From positions 1 through 64,000 of the forward strand of contig CAZQNT010000002.1 of the NCBI GenBank assembly GCA_964595075.1: a DNA stretch of 64,000 nucleotides. Reading direction: 5' to 3'. The DNA is from JAHJFW01 sp964595075. Its GTDB lineage: Bacteria; Patescibacteriota; Patescibacteriia; 2-12-FULL-60-25. Every line of letters starts with the position of its first letter. Position 1 is the first letter of the stretch. Position numbers and translations under genes: made by a program. Below the pieces are notes generated by a model. That model made no database searches, had not been told where the DNA came from, and saw nothing but the letters and a program-made list of their open reading frames with translations. Positions 47,883-56,180 of this stretch are shown one piece after another.

Positions 47883-50800
47883 TTATGAACACCCCGCAAC
47901 GGTTCCGCAGTTCAGACACTTATAGCACGCGCCGTTTCTTACCATCATGCTTCCGCACGTGTCGCACGCCGGAGCGTCGGACTGGTTGTTGAACGTAGCC
48001 TGAAGTTTAAGCATGTCCGCATTTTTTGCTGCTTGTCCCAACAGCGATCCTTGCTGCGGTTGATCCGCAAAATCGCGTTTTGCATGCTCCGCGGCAGTTG
48101 CGTCATCCGTGACTTCCGGCGCAGGATTCATGTTCAACCCGAGCATCGCGTGCTCCTCGACCGGCAGGAATTTCATTCCCATCCATCGGAAAATATAATC
48201 TATGATCGACTTTGCCACGCGTATGTTCGGGTTAGTGGTGAACCCGGATGGCTCGAAGCGGACGTGGGAAAATTTGTTAACAAGAATTTTTAACGGCACT
48301 CCGTATTGAAGTCCGACAGATACGGATGTTGCGAAAGCGTCCATAAGACCGGATAGAGTGCTCCCCTCTTTGTTCATGCTGATGAAAACTTCTCCAGGCG
48401 TCCCGTCGTCGTAAAGGCCTACGGTGATATAACCCTCATGCGCGCCGATTTGGAATTTATGCGTGAGGGATTTTCTTTCATCCGGAAGCCGTCGTCTTCG
48501 CGGTCCGTCTGTTTTTGCGACCACGACAACAGCCGGCGCTTCTTTTTTCTCTTCCTTTTCGTTAACGGCCTTCTTCGTCATAGTCAACGGTTGCGAGCGT
48601 TTGCAGCCGTCGCGGTAAATCGCCACCGCCTTCAATCCCAATTTCCATCCCTCGATATACACGTTCATCACATCCTCGACCGCGGCATCGTTCGGCATGT
48701 TTACGGTTTTGGAAATGGCACCGGAGATGAACGGTTGCACGGCGCTCATCATTCTAAGATGTCCCATGTATTGAATTGATCGCGTACCTTTTGCCGGTTT
48801 GAACGCGCAATCAAATATCGCCAGATGTTCGGGTTTGAGATGCGGCGCTCCCTCGATCGTATCTTGCGCGTCGATGTGTTCGAGAATCTCGCGGCTTTCC
48901 GATTCCGAATATCCGAGTTTATGCAGGGTGTTCGGAACTGTTTGATTTACTATCTTCATCATTCCGCCGCCAACGAGCCACTTGTATTTTACTAGCGCTA
49001 TGTCCGGTTCTATCCCGGTTGTATCGCAGTCCATCAAAAATGCGATGGTTCCGGTCGGCGCCAATACTGAAATTTGCGCGTTGCGGAATCCGTATTTTTC
49101 TCCATGCTCCAATGCCTCGTCCCATGCCGATGCGGCGCGAGAAAGCAGCTCTTCGGATACGCCCTGCGATTTTATCCGACTTGCCGCATCACGATGTTTT
49201 TTTATTACTCCGAGCATGGATTCGCGGTTTGCGTCATATCCCTGAAACGCTCCGAGTTTTTCCGCGATTTTTGCAGACTGATCGTACGCAGTCCCCGACA
49301 TCACGGACGTGATTGCCGCCGCGAAATTTCTTCCGTCAACGGAATCGTACGGAAGACCCATGCTCATTAGAAGCGAGCCGAGGTTTGCAAACCCAAGACC
49401 TAGCGGTCGGTAGTTGAACGAGTTCTCCTCGATCGCGGGATTAGGATATGAAGAAAAGCCGACCAAGATTTCCTGCGCCGTGATCATTATCCGGCAGCAA
49501 TGTTCGAATTGTTTAACATCGAATTCTCCATCAGCGGTTCGGCATTTCATGAGGTTTACCGATGCAAGATTGCACGCCGAGTCGTTTAAGAACATGTACT
49601 CGGAACATGGGTTGGAAGCGTAAATTCGATCCGTGTCAGGACATGTATGCCAATCGTTGATCGTGGTGTCGTACTGGATTCCGGGATCTCCGCATTGCCA
49701 CGCCGCGTCGGAGATTTGTCGCATTATTTCTTTCGCCTTGAACGTTTCGCACGGTTCGCCGTTTGTAATGTATTTTGTTTGGAACTCCCCGTCTCGTTCC
49801 ACGGCGTTCATGAATTCGTCGGTCACGCGCACGGAGTTGTTTGCGTTTTGGAAAGAGATGGAGCCGTACGCCTCGCCCGTATAAGCTCCGTCATAACCGG
49901 CATCGATGAGAGCGTGCGCTTTCTTTTCTTCTTTCGCCTTGCACCAAGTGAACTCGAGAATATCGGGATGATCGATATCGAGTATCACCATTTTCGCGGC
50001 GCGTCTTGTCTTGCCTCCGCTTTTGATTACGCCGGCGAAAGCGTCGTAGCCTCGCATGAATGAAACCGGACCGGAAGAATATCCGGACGAGCTTCCGAGT
50101 TTTTCTTTCGATGATCGGAGGGATGAGAGGTTCGATCCCGCGCCTGATCCGTATTTGAATAACATTCCCTCCGTCACCGCCAATCCCAGAATCGAACGCA
50201 TGTCGTCGTGAACGGAGTTGATGAAACACGCGGAGCACTGCGGAGACTTTTGGATTCCTACGTTGAACCAAACCGGACTGTTGAAAGCGGCGCGTTGGTT
50301 CACGAGAATGGAAGTTAGTTCCGATTCGAAAATCGAAGCGTCTGTTTCAGAAATAAAGTAGCCGCCGAATCTTCCCCACGTCGCGATGGTTTTTGCGACG
50401 CGGTCGATCATTTCGCGGACCGAAGTCTCCCGTTCCGGCGTGCCTATTCGCCCACGGAAATATTTTGATGCGATGATGTTCGTTGCGGATTGGCTGTATG
50501 TCTTCGGTACCTCGATGTCTTTTTGTTCAAACACCACTTCGCTTTTTTCGTTTGTTATTACCGCGTCGCGCGTTTCCCATTCGAGTTCGTCGTAAGGGTG
50601 TACGCCCTCCTTAGAGTACAACCTGCCTACCTTTATTCCTTTTCCGTAAACCGGCTCTTCCGAGATTTTTATCGCCGTCGTCCTGTAGGCCAAGTATCGT
50701 TTTGCGACGTGAGTGAGGTTGTTGTCAATCAGAGTCACTCCGATCAGCTCTCGCAGCACGTCTGTGGTTGGGATCGTGTGTCCGTCGAATTTTTGTATCA

Positions 50801-51029
50801 ATCGTGTCAGCACATGTTTCAGAACCCGTCTTTGCGCAAAATTGTTGCTCTCCGGCGTCATTCCGGCAGCCGCGAAAGCCGCGTTCATGGATTTTTCGAT
50901 TTTTTCCAACTTGAAATCGTCAATCGTTCCATCCCTTCTTCGGATGGATTTCACGGAAGTCACGTAATTCCATACGGCTTCAGCTTCAACTTTTGCTTTT
51001 GATTGCACTAACACGGCCGCTTCCTTCAT
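47883..51029 (-). CDS. nrdJ: adenosylcobalamin-dependent ribonucleotide reductase (class II)
   Basis: 1048 residues. N-terminal ATP-cone (SIRRRDGTIDDFKLEKIEKS, about 28-115), then the ten-stranded barrel with NQRAAFNSPVWFNVGI, SACFINSVHDDM, NPCSEYMFLNDSACNLASVN (radical-site N-x-C-x-E) and LAPTGTIAFLMDCDTTGIEP. A TSCPD-like region lies near 880-960, and a C-terminal Zn ribbon (CDTCGSMMVRNGACYKCLNC). It makes dNTPs with a B12 radical, independent of oxygen. Start could be ATG 51029 or, with AAGGAAG before it, GTG 51014. No intein or split seen. Confidence 0.96.
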   Translation of the reverse strand: MKEAAVLVQSKAKVEAEAVWNYVTSVKSIRRRDGTIDDFKLEKIEKSMNAAFAAAGMTPESNNFAQRRVLKHVLTRLIQKFDGHTIPTTDVLRELIGVTLIDNNLTHVAKRYLAYRTTAIKISEEPVYGKGIKVGRLYSKEGVHPYDELEWETRDAVITNEKSEVVFEQKDIEVPKTYSQSATNIIASKYFRGRIGTPERETSVREMIDRVAKTIATWGRFGGYFISETDASIFESELTSILVNQRAAFNSPVWFNVGIQKSPQCSACFINSVHDDMRSILGLAVTEGMLFKYGSGAGSNLSSLRSSKEKLGSSSGYSSGPVSFMRGYDAFAGVIKSGGKTRRAAKMVILDIDHPDILEFTWCKAKEEKKAHALIDAGYDGAYTGEAYGSISFQNANNSVRVTDEFMNAVERDGEFQTKYITNGEPCETFKAKEIMRQISDAAWQCGDPGIQYDTTINDWHTCPDTDRIYASNPCSEYMFLNDSACNLASVNLMKCRTADGEFDVKQFEHCCRIMITAQEILVGFSSYPNPAIEENSFNYRPLGLGFANLGSLLMSMGLPYDSVDGRNFAAAITSVMSGTAYDQSAKIAEKLGAFQGYDANRESMLGVIKKHRDAASRIKSQGVSEELLSRAASAWDEALEHGEKYGFRNAQISVLAPTGTIAFLMDCDTTGIEPDIALVKYKWLVGGGMMKIVNQTVPNTLHKLGYSESESREILEHIDAQDTIEGAPHLKPEHLAIFDCAFKPAKGTRSIQYMGHLRMMSAVQPFISGAISKTVNMPNDAAVEDVMNVYIEGWKLGLKAVAIYRDGCKRSQPLTMTKKAVNEKEEKKEAPAVVVVAKTDGPRRRRLPDERKSLTHKFQIGAHEGYITVGLYDDGTPGEVFISMNKEGSTLSGLMDAFATSVSVGLQYGVPLKILVNKFSHVRFEPSGFTTNPNIRVAKSIIDYIFRWMGMKFLPVEEHAMLGLNMNPAPEVTDDATAAEHAKRDFADQPQQGSLLGQAAKNADMLKLQATFNNQSDAPACDTCGSMMVRNGACYKCLNCGTVAGCS

Positions 51030-51182
51030 ATGAACGGGTTTGAGTGAATGAATTTTTATTTTTTTGACGACTTAAAAAGTCATCAAAGCGCGTGTTCTCC
51101 CAAAATATGGGAGGTTTACTCCTGTTCGTATCGTGAGATGACGAACTAGAGTGTGTGAGGGCACGGTTTTTGGACCGTGCGA

Positions 51183-51230
51183 CCACTACATCTTGTGGTC
51201 GCAAACATATTATACCACAAGATATAGTGG
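51183..51230 (-). promoter_or_regulatory. paired NrdR-like boxes around the nrdJ promoter
   Basis: Two 16-bp palindromes, CCACTACATCTTGTGG (51183-51198) and CCACAAGATATAGTGG (51215-51230), are centred 32 bp apart (three helical turns), close to the NrdR consensus (acACtATATctTGTgt). An extended -10 TGGTATAAT (minus strand, TATAAT at 51209-51214) lies between them. NrdR would repress nrdJ when dATP is high. A GCACGG/CCGTGC hairpin (51162-51181) follows in the about 175-base leader. Confidence 0.82.
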
Positions 51231-51255
51231 TCGCTGGTTCAAGTGTGGATAAACT

Positions 51256-51837
51256 TCATAAACCAAGACTAAGGTTAATAATCGGCTTCTTTTCCGGCTC
51301 CGGAGGAATTATCGGCATCGGTATCCCCTGCTTTTGTCCCATGCGGTCAAAGTAGAAAATCTCCTGTTTATCAAGAGCGTATTCGTAAACGTCGCGAGTT
51401 ACGCGAACGTCTTGGAGGCAATAGCTTTTTAATTCTTCCAGTTGTCCTTTTTTCCAGAACTCAACGGCCTGAAGTCCGTGACCGCTTTTACCCATTCCGA
51501 GCGTGGCTTGAGCGACGATATCCAGTTTAACTCTGAATCCGATTCTTTTCTCAATCTCTTTCAGAATATCAATTGTCGGAAGTTTCATCAGATCTCCTGT
51601 GTAGTAAGTCTGCATGCACGGGTAATCAAATCCAAAAAGATTGAAACCGATAATGCGGTCGCTTCGTTCCAGCCGCGACCAGAGCTTTGGCAAATCTTCT
51701 TCAAAAAAAGTTTCGAACGTGTCAGTCTCGTAAAAATAACAACCGATAACCGATATCGACAGAAGCGAAGCGTTGTATGAACCGATGTCTTGAAATGTGT
51801 TTTTTGTTTCGATATCAAGTACGACTTCGGTTCTCAT
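51256..51837 (-). CDS. DEDDy 3'-5' exonuclease (RNase H-like)
   Basis: 193 residues. VVLDIETKNTFQDIG (D-x-E), IIGFNLFGFDYPCMQ (Asp), then GHGLQAVEFWKKG, and SYCLQDVRVTRDVYEYALD (Y-x-x-x-D) supply the DEDDy catalytic set seen in PolB-type proofreading and YprB-like nucleases. A Pro-rich tail ends the protein. It probably trims DNA or RNA 3' ends; the partner is unknown. Confidence 0.88.
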   Translation of the reverse strand: MRTEVVLDIETKNTFQDIGSYNASLLSISVIGCYFYETDTFETFFEEDLPKLWSRLERSDRIIGFNLFGFDYPCMQTYYTGDLMKLPTIDILKEIEKRIGFRVKLDIVAQATLGMGKSGHGLQAVEFWKKGQLEELKSYCLQDVRVTRDVYEYALDKQEIFYFDRMGQKQGIPMPIIPPEPEKKPIINLSLGL

Positions 51838-51888
51838 AGGCGTTTAGTTTAGGGTGAAAATGTAGCACGAGATTTTGCGTTTGCCAAA

Positions 51889-51927
51889 AAGCGAAACCCC
51901 CGGAGCTCCTTGCGGAACTTCGGGGGT
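51889..51927 (-). terminator. terminator of the 58-residue gene
   Basis: On the minus strand ACCCCCGAAGTTCC-gcaa-GGAGCTCCGGGGGT (plus 51896-51927) followed by TTCGCTTTTT. Confidence 0.8.
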
Positions 51928-51955
51928 CGAGTGTAGGGGTGTACGATTGGCGGTT

Positions 51956-52132
51956 TTATCCGCCGATCCGCTTCATGAAGCGGAGGAACGGCTTCGGATC
52001 CTCCGTCTTTTCGATCGCGGTGTCCAGCCCCTTGTCGACCTTGCGGCCGACCCAGATGGCGCCGTGGTACATGCCGCAGAGACAGAGCACCATGGCGCCT
52101 AGAGCAATGAGCAGATTCAACGCATTTCTCAT
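51956..52132 (-). CDS. 58-residue membrane protein of the GC-rich gene class
   Basis: From ATG 52132, with AAAGGAG seven bases upstream. One membrane helix near residues 4-26 (LNLLIALGAMVLCLCGMYHG), then a charged tail (WVGRKVDKGLDTAIEKTEDP, ending FMKRIGG). Its promoter matches consensus almost perfectly and a hairpin terminator follows, so it is a genuine, probably well-expressed single gene. No family recognised. Confidence 0.72.
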   Translation of the reverse strand: MRNALNLLIALGAMVLCLCGMYHGAIWVGRKVDKGLDTAIEKTEDPKPFLRFMKRIGG

Positions 52133-52206
52133 CCGAAACTCCTTTCCCTCGAAAAGCCGTCATTTATCGACATTTCAGGGGAAAAGAGCTTCATTTACTA
52201 AAATTT

Positions 52207-52235
52207 AGTATAGCACAGATAAGGCTTTTTGTCAA
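52207..52235 (-). promoter_or_regulatory. near-consensus promoter of the 58-residue gene
   Basis: Minus strand: TTGACA (plus 52230-52235), 17-bp spacer, TATACT (plus 52207-52212). Confidence 0.85.
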
Positions 52236-52250
52236 GCGTAGTTACCAAAA

Positions 52251-52298
52251 ATCCTCCCCCTTAGAGTAAGGGGGAGTTAGAGGGGGTTACTCCCCGTA
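52251..52298. repeat. dispersed hairpin repeat
   Basis: CCTCCCCCTTA-gag-TAAGGGGGAG then TTAGAGGGGGTTACTCCCCG, the fullest copy of the family. It lies just after typA and may act as its terminator. Confidence 0.85.
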
Positions 52299-52301
52299 AT
52301 T

Positions 52302-54098
52302 TTAATTAGATACCCTCTTTCGCTCGAACTCCTTTAGGAGCACCTTTCTAAGTCTGATGTTTTTTGGCGTAACTTCAACTAGCTCATCATCCCCTACGTA
52401 TTCCAGCGCCTCCTCGAGTGTCATTAGACGTGGTGTGTCCAAACCGGCTGCGACGCCATCCCCTTTTGAGCGCATGTTGGAGAGTCGTTTTTCTTTGCAA
52501 ATGTTAACTACCAGATCTTCCGCTTTCGCGTTTTGTCCGACGATCATCCCTTCATAAACCGGAACTCCGGGAGCGAGAAACAGCTGTCCGCGTTCTTGCG
52601 CCGCTTGCATGCCGTACGAATTTGATTCGCCTGATTCGAAAGAGATGAGAGATCCATGCGCTGACGATCCGATTTCTCCGGCAAATGGTCTGTATCCCAA
52701 AAACAGCGCGTTGATTATTCCAAGTCCTTTCGTGTCGATCATAAATTCGTTTCTGTATCCGATGAGTCCGCGCGTCGGGATTACGAATTCCAGATATGAA
52801 ATTCCGTTTTCCGATCTCATGTCTTTAAGTTCTCCGCGGCGCTTGCCGAGTTTCTCCATGACCGAACCGGAAAGATTTTCCGGAACCTCGATAGAGACTT
52901 CCTCGAACGGCTCCGTCTTCTGTCCGTTTTCTTCTTTGAAGATAACTTGCGGCCGTGAGACCTGAAGTTCAAAACCGTCGCGGCGCATTTTCTCTATAAG
53001 AATCGCAAGGTGAAGTTCTCCGCGTCCTGAAACTATGAAGCTTTCCGACCCGCTTCCGGCTTCAACGCGAAGCGCGACGTCGTTTTGCAATTCTCGCTCC
53101 AACCTTTCTTTGATGTTTCTCGAAGTCGTAAATTGCCCTTCTTTTCCGCTGAAAGGCGACGTGTTAACGCCGAATGTCATCTTGACCGTCGGCTCCTCGA
53201 TTTTCATCACCGGCAAAGCTTCTGGCGCATTTAGATCAGCGATAGTCTCACCGATATTAATTCCCTCAATACCGGCGAACGCCACGATTTCTCCCGCCTC
53301 TGCTTGCGGAACCTCGCGTTTGGACATGCCGTCAAAAATCATGACGCTCGTAACTTTTGCCTGAGAAGTTTTTCCATCGCGGTTGATCCAAGCGACCGCG
53401 CCCGGCTTTAGCGTGCCTCGAACAATTCTGCCGATCGCGGTTTTTCCCTTGTAATTGTCATAGCTGACGTTCGCCACGGAAACTTGCAGAGGTGCGTTTA
53501 CGTCTGCCGTTGGTGCGGGGATCTCTTTCACGATGGTATCAAAAAGCGGAATCACGTTCGTCATTTCCGCAAGATTTTCCGTATAACCCGCCTTCCCTTG
53601 TTTTGCAGAAGCGTAGATTACAGGAAAATCCGTCTGACGATCGCTGGCTCCGAGAGTCACGAACAGATCGAACGTCTGATTCAAAACCCAGTCCGGTCGC
53701 GCGTCCGGTTTGTCTATCTTGTTTATGACCACTATTATGCGATGACCTGCCGCGATCGCCTTTTTCAACACGAATCGCGTTTGCGGCATGGGCCCTTCTT
53801 TCGCGTCCACCAGAAGCAAGGCGCCGTCCACAAGGTTCATGATGCGTTCAACTTCTCCGCCGAAGTCCGCGTGACCGGGAGTATCCACGATGTTGATTTT
53901 TACGCCTTTGTAAGCGACCGCGGCGTTTTTAGAGAATATCGTAATCCCGCGCTCGCGTTCGAGTTCGTTAGAGTCCATGATCGTCTCTCCTTCCAATCCT
54001 TTTTCGCTAAACGTCTCCGATTGTTTAAGCAAAGAATCCACGAGAGTTGTTTTCCCGTGGTCAACGTGAGCGATGATCGCAATGTTTCGGAGATCCAT
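52302..54098 (-). CDS. typA: ribosome-associated GTPase TypA/BipA
   Basis: 598 residues from ATG 54098. G motifs: IIAHVDHGKTTLVDSLLKQS (G1), GITIFSKNAAV (G2), VDTPGHADFGGEVERIMNLV (G3), VVINKIDKPDARPDWV (G4), YASAKQGKAGY (G5). Domains II-V follow, with AFAGIEGINIGETIAD, RGELHLAILIEKMRRDGFEL, and the BipA-specific end region (GMIVGQNAKAEDLVVNICKE). It aids 50S assembly and stress growth. A dispersed repeat sits at the 3' side. Confidence 0.96.
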   Translation of the reverse strand: MDLRNIAIIAHVDHGKTTLVDSLLKQSETFSEKGLEGETIMDSNELERERGITIFSKNAAVAYKGVKINIVDTPGHADFGGEVERIMNLVDGALLLVDAKEGPMPQTRFVLKKAIAAGHRIIVVINKIDKPDARPDWVLNQTFDLFVTLGASDRQTDFPVIYASAKQGKAGYTENLAEMTNVIPLFDTIVKEIPAPTADVNAPLQVSVANVSYDNYKGKTAIGRIVRGTLKPGAVAWINRDGKTSQAKVTSVMIFDGMSKREVPQAEAGEIVAFAGIEGINIGETIADLNAPEALPVMKIEEPTVKMTFGVNTSPFSGKEGQFTTSRNIKERLERELQNDVALRVEAGSGSESFIVSGRGELHLAILIEKMRRDGFELQVSRPQVIFKEENGQKTEPFEEVSIEVPENLSGSVMEKLGKRRGELKDMRSENGISYLEFVIPTRGLIGYRNEFMIDTKGLGIINALFLGYRPFAGEIGSSAHGSLISFESGESNSYGMQAAQERGQLFLAPGVPVYEGMIVGQNAKAEDLVVNICKEKRLSNMRSKGDGVAAGLDTPRLMTLEEALEYVGDDELVEVTPKNIRLRKVLLKEFERKRVSN

Positions 54099-54178
54099 AC
54101 AGTTCGCGGAGTTTACGCGAAAATTGGACATCTGTCAACAATTGACGTCATGCCCCGCCTTGATTTTTGGATTTGACA

Positions 54179-54270
54179 TGTAGGGGCGGGCTTGTCCCGC
54201 CCTCCCCTGTTGTTAAAACCAAAACGTTCGGTTTGCTAACCGTAACAGGGCGGGAGAACCCCGCCCCTAC
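54179..54270. mobile_element. MITE-like element, 92 bp
   Basis: Left end TGTAGGGGCGGGCTTGTCCC and right end GGGAGAACCCCGCCCCTAC are inverted copies around a core with AACGTTCGGTTTGC. The right end overlaps and supplies the stop codon (CGGTAG) of the glycosidase gene. Related to the unit at 43665. Confidence 0.65.
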
Positions 54271-55271
54271 CGAGTGAAAAATTCCTTCGCCTCCTCCCAA
54301 AATTCCGGATTTCCTTGTTTTTCTTTCATCCAGTACCACCACTCCACTCCCCAGAAATCGATGGGAGAGATGTGCATTCTTTCTGCGAAATTGAAATTTG
54401 ATCGCATCTGCGCGACGTCAAAAGACTTCATTTGTTCGTCGATCGGTGTTTCTAAAATCGGCTTGTCGCTCCATGGTTCCATTTGGAATTCGCTCACATA
54501 GACACTCCGAACTCCCATCGGTTTAACGAGAAGCGATTTTCTGTAGTAGAGATATGGCGGCACGAACCAATAACGCCAAATTCCAATTGTTGGGTTTTGT
54601 ACTACTCGATAGACGCTGATTCCAAGCGCGTCGACGCGCCGACCGAAATCCGTCCAAAGTGAAAGTTCTCCGGAATCGGTTGTTGTGATCTGCCGCACAG
54701 GATCAAGCGCGCGCGCCAATTCGATTTCTTGTCGTATGAACGGCATATCCGGTTTTGGACAATCTCCGTAGACGAAATGCGGTTCGTTTTCGATTTGCCA
54801 TGCGGTGATCGTCGGATTGTCTCGGTATCGCCTGATTACGGTCTCAATATAGTTCAGCGTGTCTCGCCTCTGTTCTCCGCGCGGCCGCGATTTCCACCAT
54901 ATCGGTCCCCAACATTCCGGCCAGCGCGGCAACTTCTCCCCTATCGCGAGAATCACTTTGCCGCCGCGATCCCCGATTGTTTGAATATCGCGATCCAGAT
55001 CGTCGAAATACCATTCGTGCTCTTTCGGTTGAATTATTCCCCAATAAGCAGGGATACGAAAACGTCGTAATCCCAGATCGTCTAGTGCTGCAATAAGAGC
55101 GTCATTAGCATCTAATCCGAATTCTTCCGCATATGGTCGGCTGAAAGTGACGCCGTATTCCACGTGTTTCGTTTTAGATGGCCAGCCAACAAAAAGAAAT
55201 CCTGAAGCAAAGAGTAGAATAGCGGCAGCGGCAATTGCGATATATGAAATGATGCGGAGAATGGAGCGCAT
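54267..55271 (-). CDS. membrane-anchored clan GH-A glycoside hydrolase
   Basis: 334 residues. N-terminal membrane anchor (about 8-30), then a TIM-barrel glycosidase: GLRRFRIPAYWGIIQPKEHE, AWQIENEPHFVYGD (N-E-P, acid/base Glu) near 155, and VRSVYVSEFQMEPWSD (nucleophile Glu) near 265. Substrate not predictable; cellulase-like or GH42-like members act on beta-glycans. Its stop codon comes from the adjacent MITE-like element, so the last residues may not be ancestral. Confidence 0.82.
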   Translation of the reverse strand: MRSILRIISYIAIAAAAILLFASGFLFVGWPSKTKHVEYGVTFSRPYAEEFGLDANDALIAALDDLGLRRFRIPAYWGIIQPKEHEWYFDDLDRDIQTIGDRGGKVILAIGEKLPRWPECWGPIWWKSRPRGEQRRDTLNYIETVIRRYRDNPTITAWQIENEPHFVYGDCPKPDMPFIRQEIELARALDPVRQITTTDSGELSLWTDFGRRVDALGISVYRVVQNPTIGIWRYWFVPPYLYYRKSLLVKPMGVRSVYVSEFQMEPWSDKPILETPIDEQMKSFDVAQMRSNFNFAERMHISPIDFWGVEWWYWMKEKQGNPEFWEEAKEFFTR

Positions 55272-55274
55272 AAA

Positions 55275-56180
55275 TTAGACCACAAGCGCCATGCCAAATC
55301 CCGCGATTATTAGCGAGATTATTTTATAGGCAAGCAGTTTGCGCGTGAGATTTTCGCCAAGCAGCGTCGGCGCTTTCTTTTTAAGAATAAGCGCGGCGAC
55401 CACAAGCAAAGCGTATTGAATCGCCTGCAGAGCGTTCACGAGCGCGGCGCTTCCGGATTTGATCGCGAGGTGTACGAATAAAAATCCCATCGCTCCAAGC
55501 GTCTGTCCGAGTACAGGCCAAAAAGCAGACACGGATTTTTTTTTGGAGTCGCGGGACGGTTTGAATATTCTGCCGATTTCCTTTCCAACTCCGGGGACGA
55601 GAAGCGCGATTATGATTCCCGTGATTCCTGCGGCGATTCTTGAGCTTATGAAAACGCCGACGAAGTCGCCATGATCGAATGCGTATTTACCGAACAGAGT
55701 TGATGACGCAAAGAGGAATGATGCGATTATGCACAATATGAGCGTGCCTTTTTGCATTCGCTTGGAGAATCTGCCGCCGGATAAAATCCATGTAGCCACC
55801 AACAGACACACGAATCCTATCATCTGCTTCTGCGATAAACGTTCTCCAAAAAGCACCGTGGTTCCGACGAGAGTGAGTATCGGTATGAGCGAGCCTACGA
55901 TCGGGACGACTCGCGTGGCCTCGCTGCGTTTTAGCGCTTCGAAAAACGCCCAAAGAGCAAGCACGAAAACAAAACCGAATAACGATACGATCAAAACAAG
56001 GTTTCCTTTGGGCCATTCCTTTATCCACGGCGTTGCCACGATAGTCGCAAGCGATAATCCTCCGACCATTGCCGCGTATGTCGCGCTTTTTTTCAGCGCC
56101 GTGTTCAAAAGCGCTTTGTCTATCACAAAAGCAAGTCCGTTTGAGACGTGTCCGATCAAGGCAAGAAGAAACCAGCTCAT
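55275..56180 (-). CDS. EamA-family (DMT) transporter
   Basis: 301 residues with ten membrane helices in two EamA halves. SEATRVVPIVGSLIPILTLV and FGERLSQKQMIGFVCLLVAT are characteristic of the first half. Such proteins move small metabolites, often amino acids or nucleotides. Overlaps the metallohydrolase gene by four bases and sits four bases before the glycosidase gene. Confidence 0.85.
   Translation of the reverse strand: MSWFLLALIGHVSNGLAFVIDKALLNTALKKSATYAAMVGGLSLATIVATPWIKEWPKGNLVLIVSLFGFVFVLALWAFFEALKRSEATRVVPIVGSLIPILTLVGTTVLFGERLSQKQMIGFVCLLVATWILSGGRFSKRMQKGTLILCIIASFLFASSTLFGKYAFDHGDFVGVFISSRIAAGITGIIIALLVPGVGKEIGRIFKPSRDSKKKSVSAFWPVLGQTLGAMGFLFVHLAIKSGSAALVNALQAIQYALLVVAALILKKKAPTLLGENLTRKLLAYKIISLIIAGFGMALVV

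Noticed and set aside
51030..51205. Cobalamin riboswitch in the nrdJ leader
   Set aside because: No B12-box consensus seen; the inverted repeats fit NrdR boxes and a simple hairpin.
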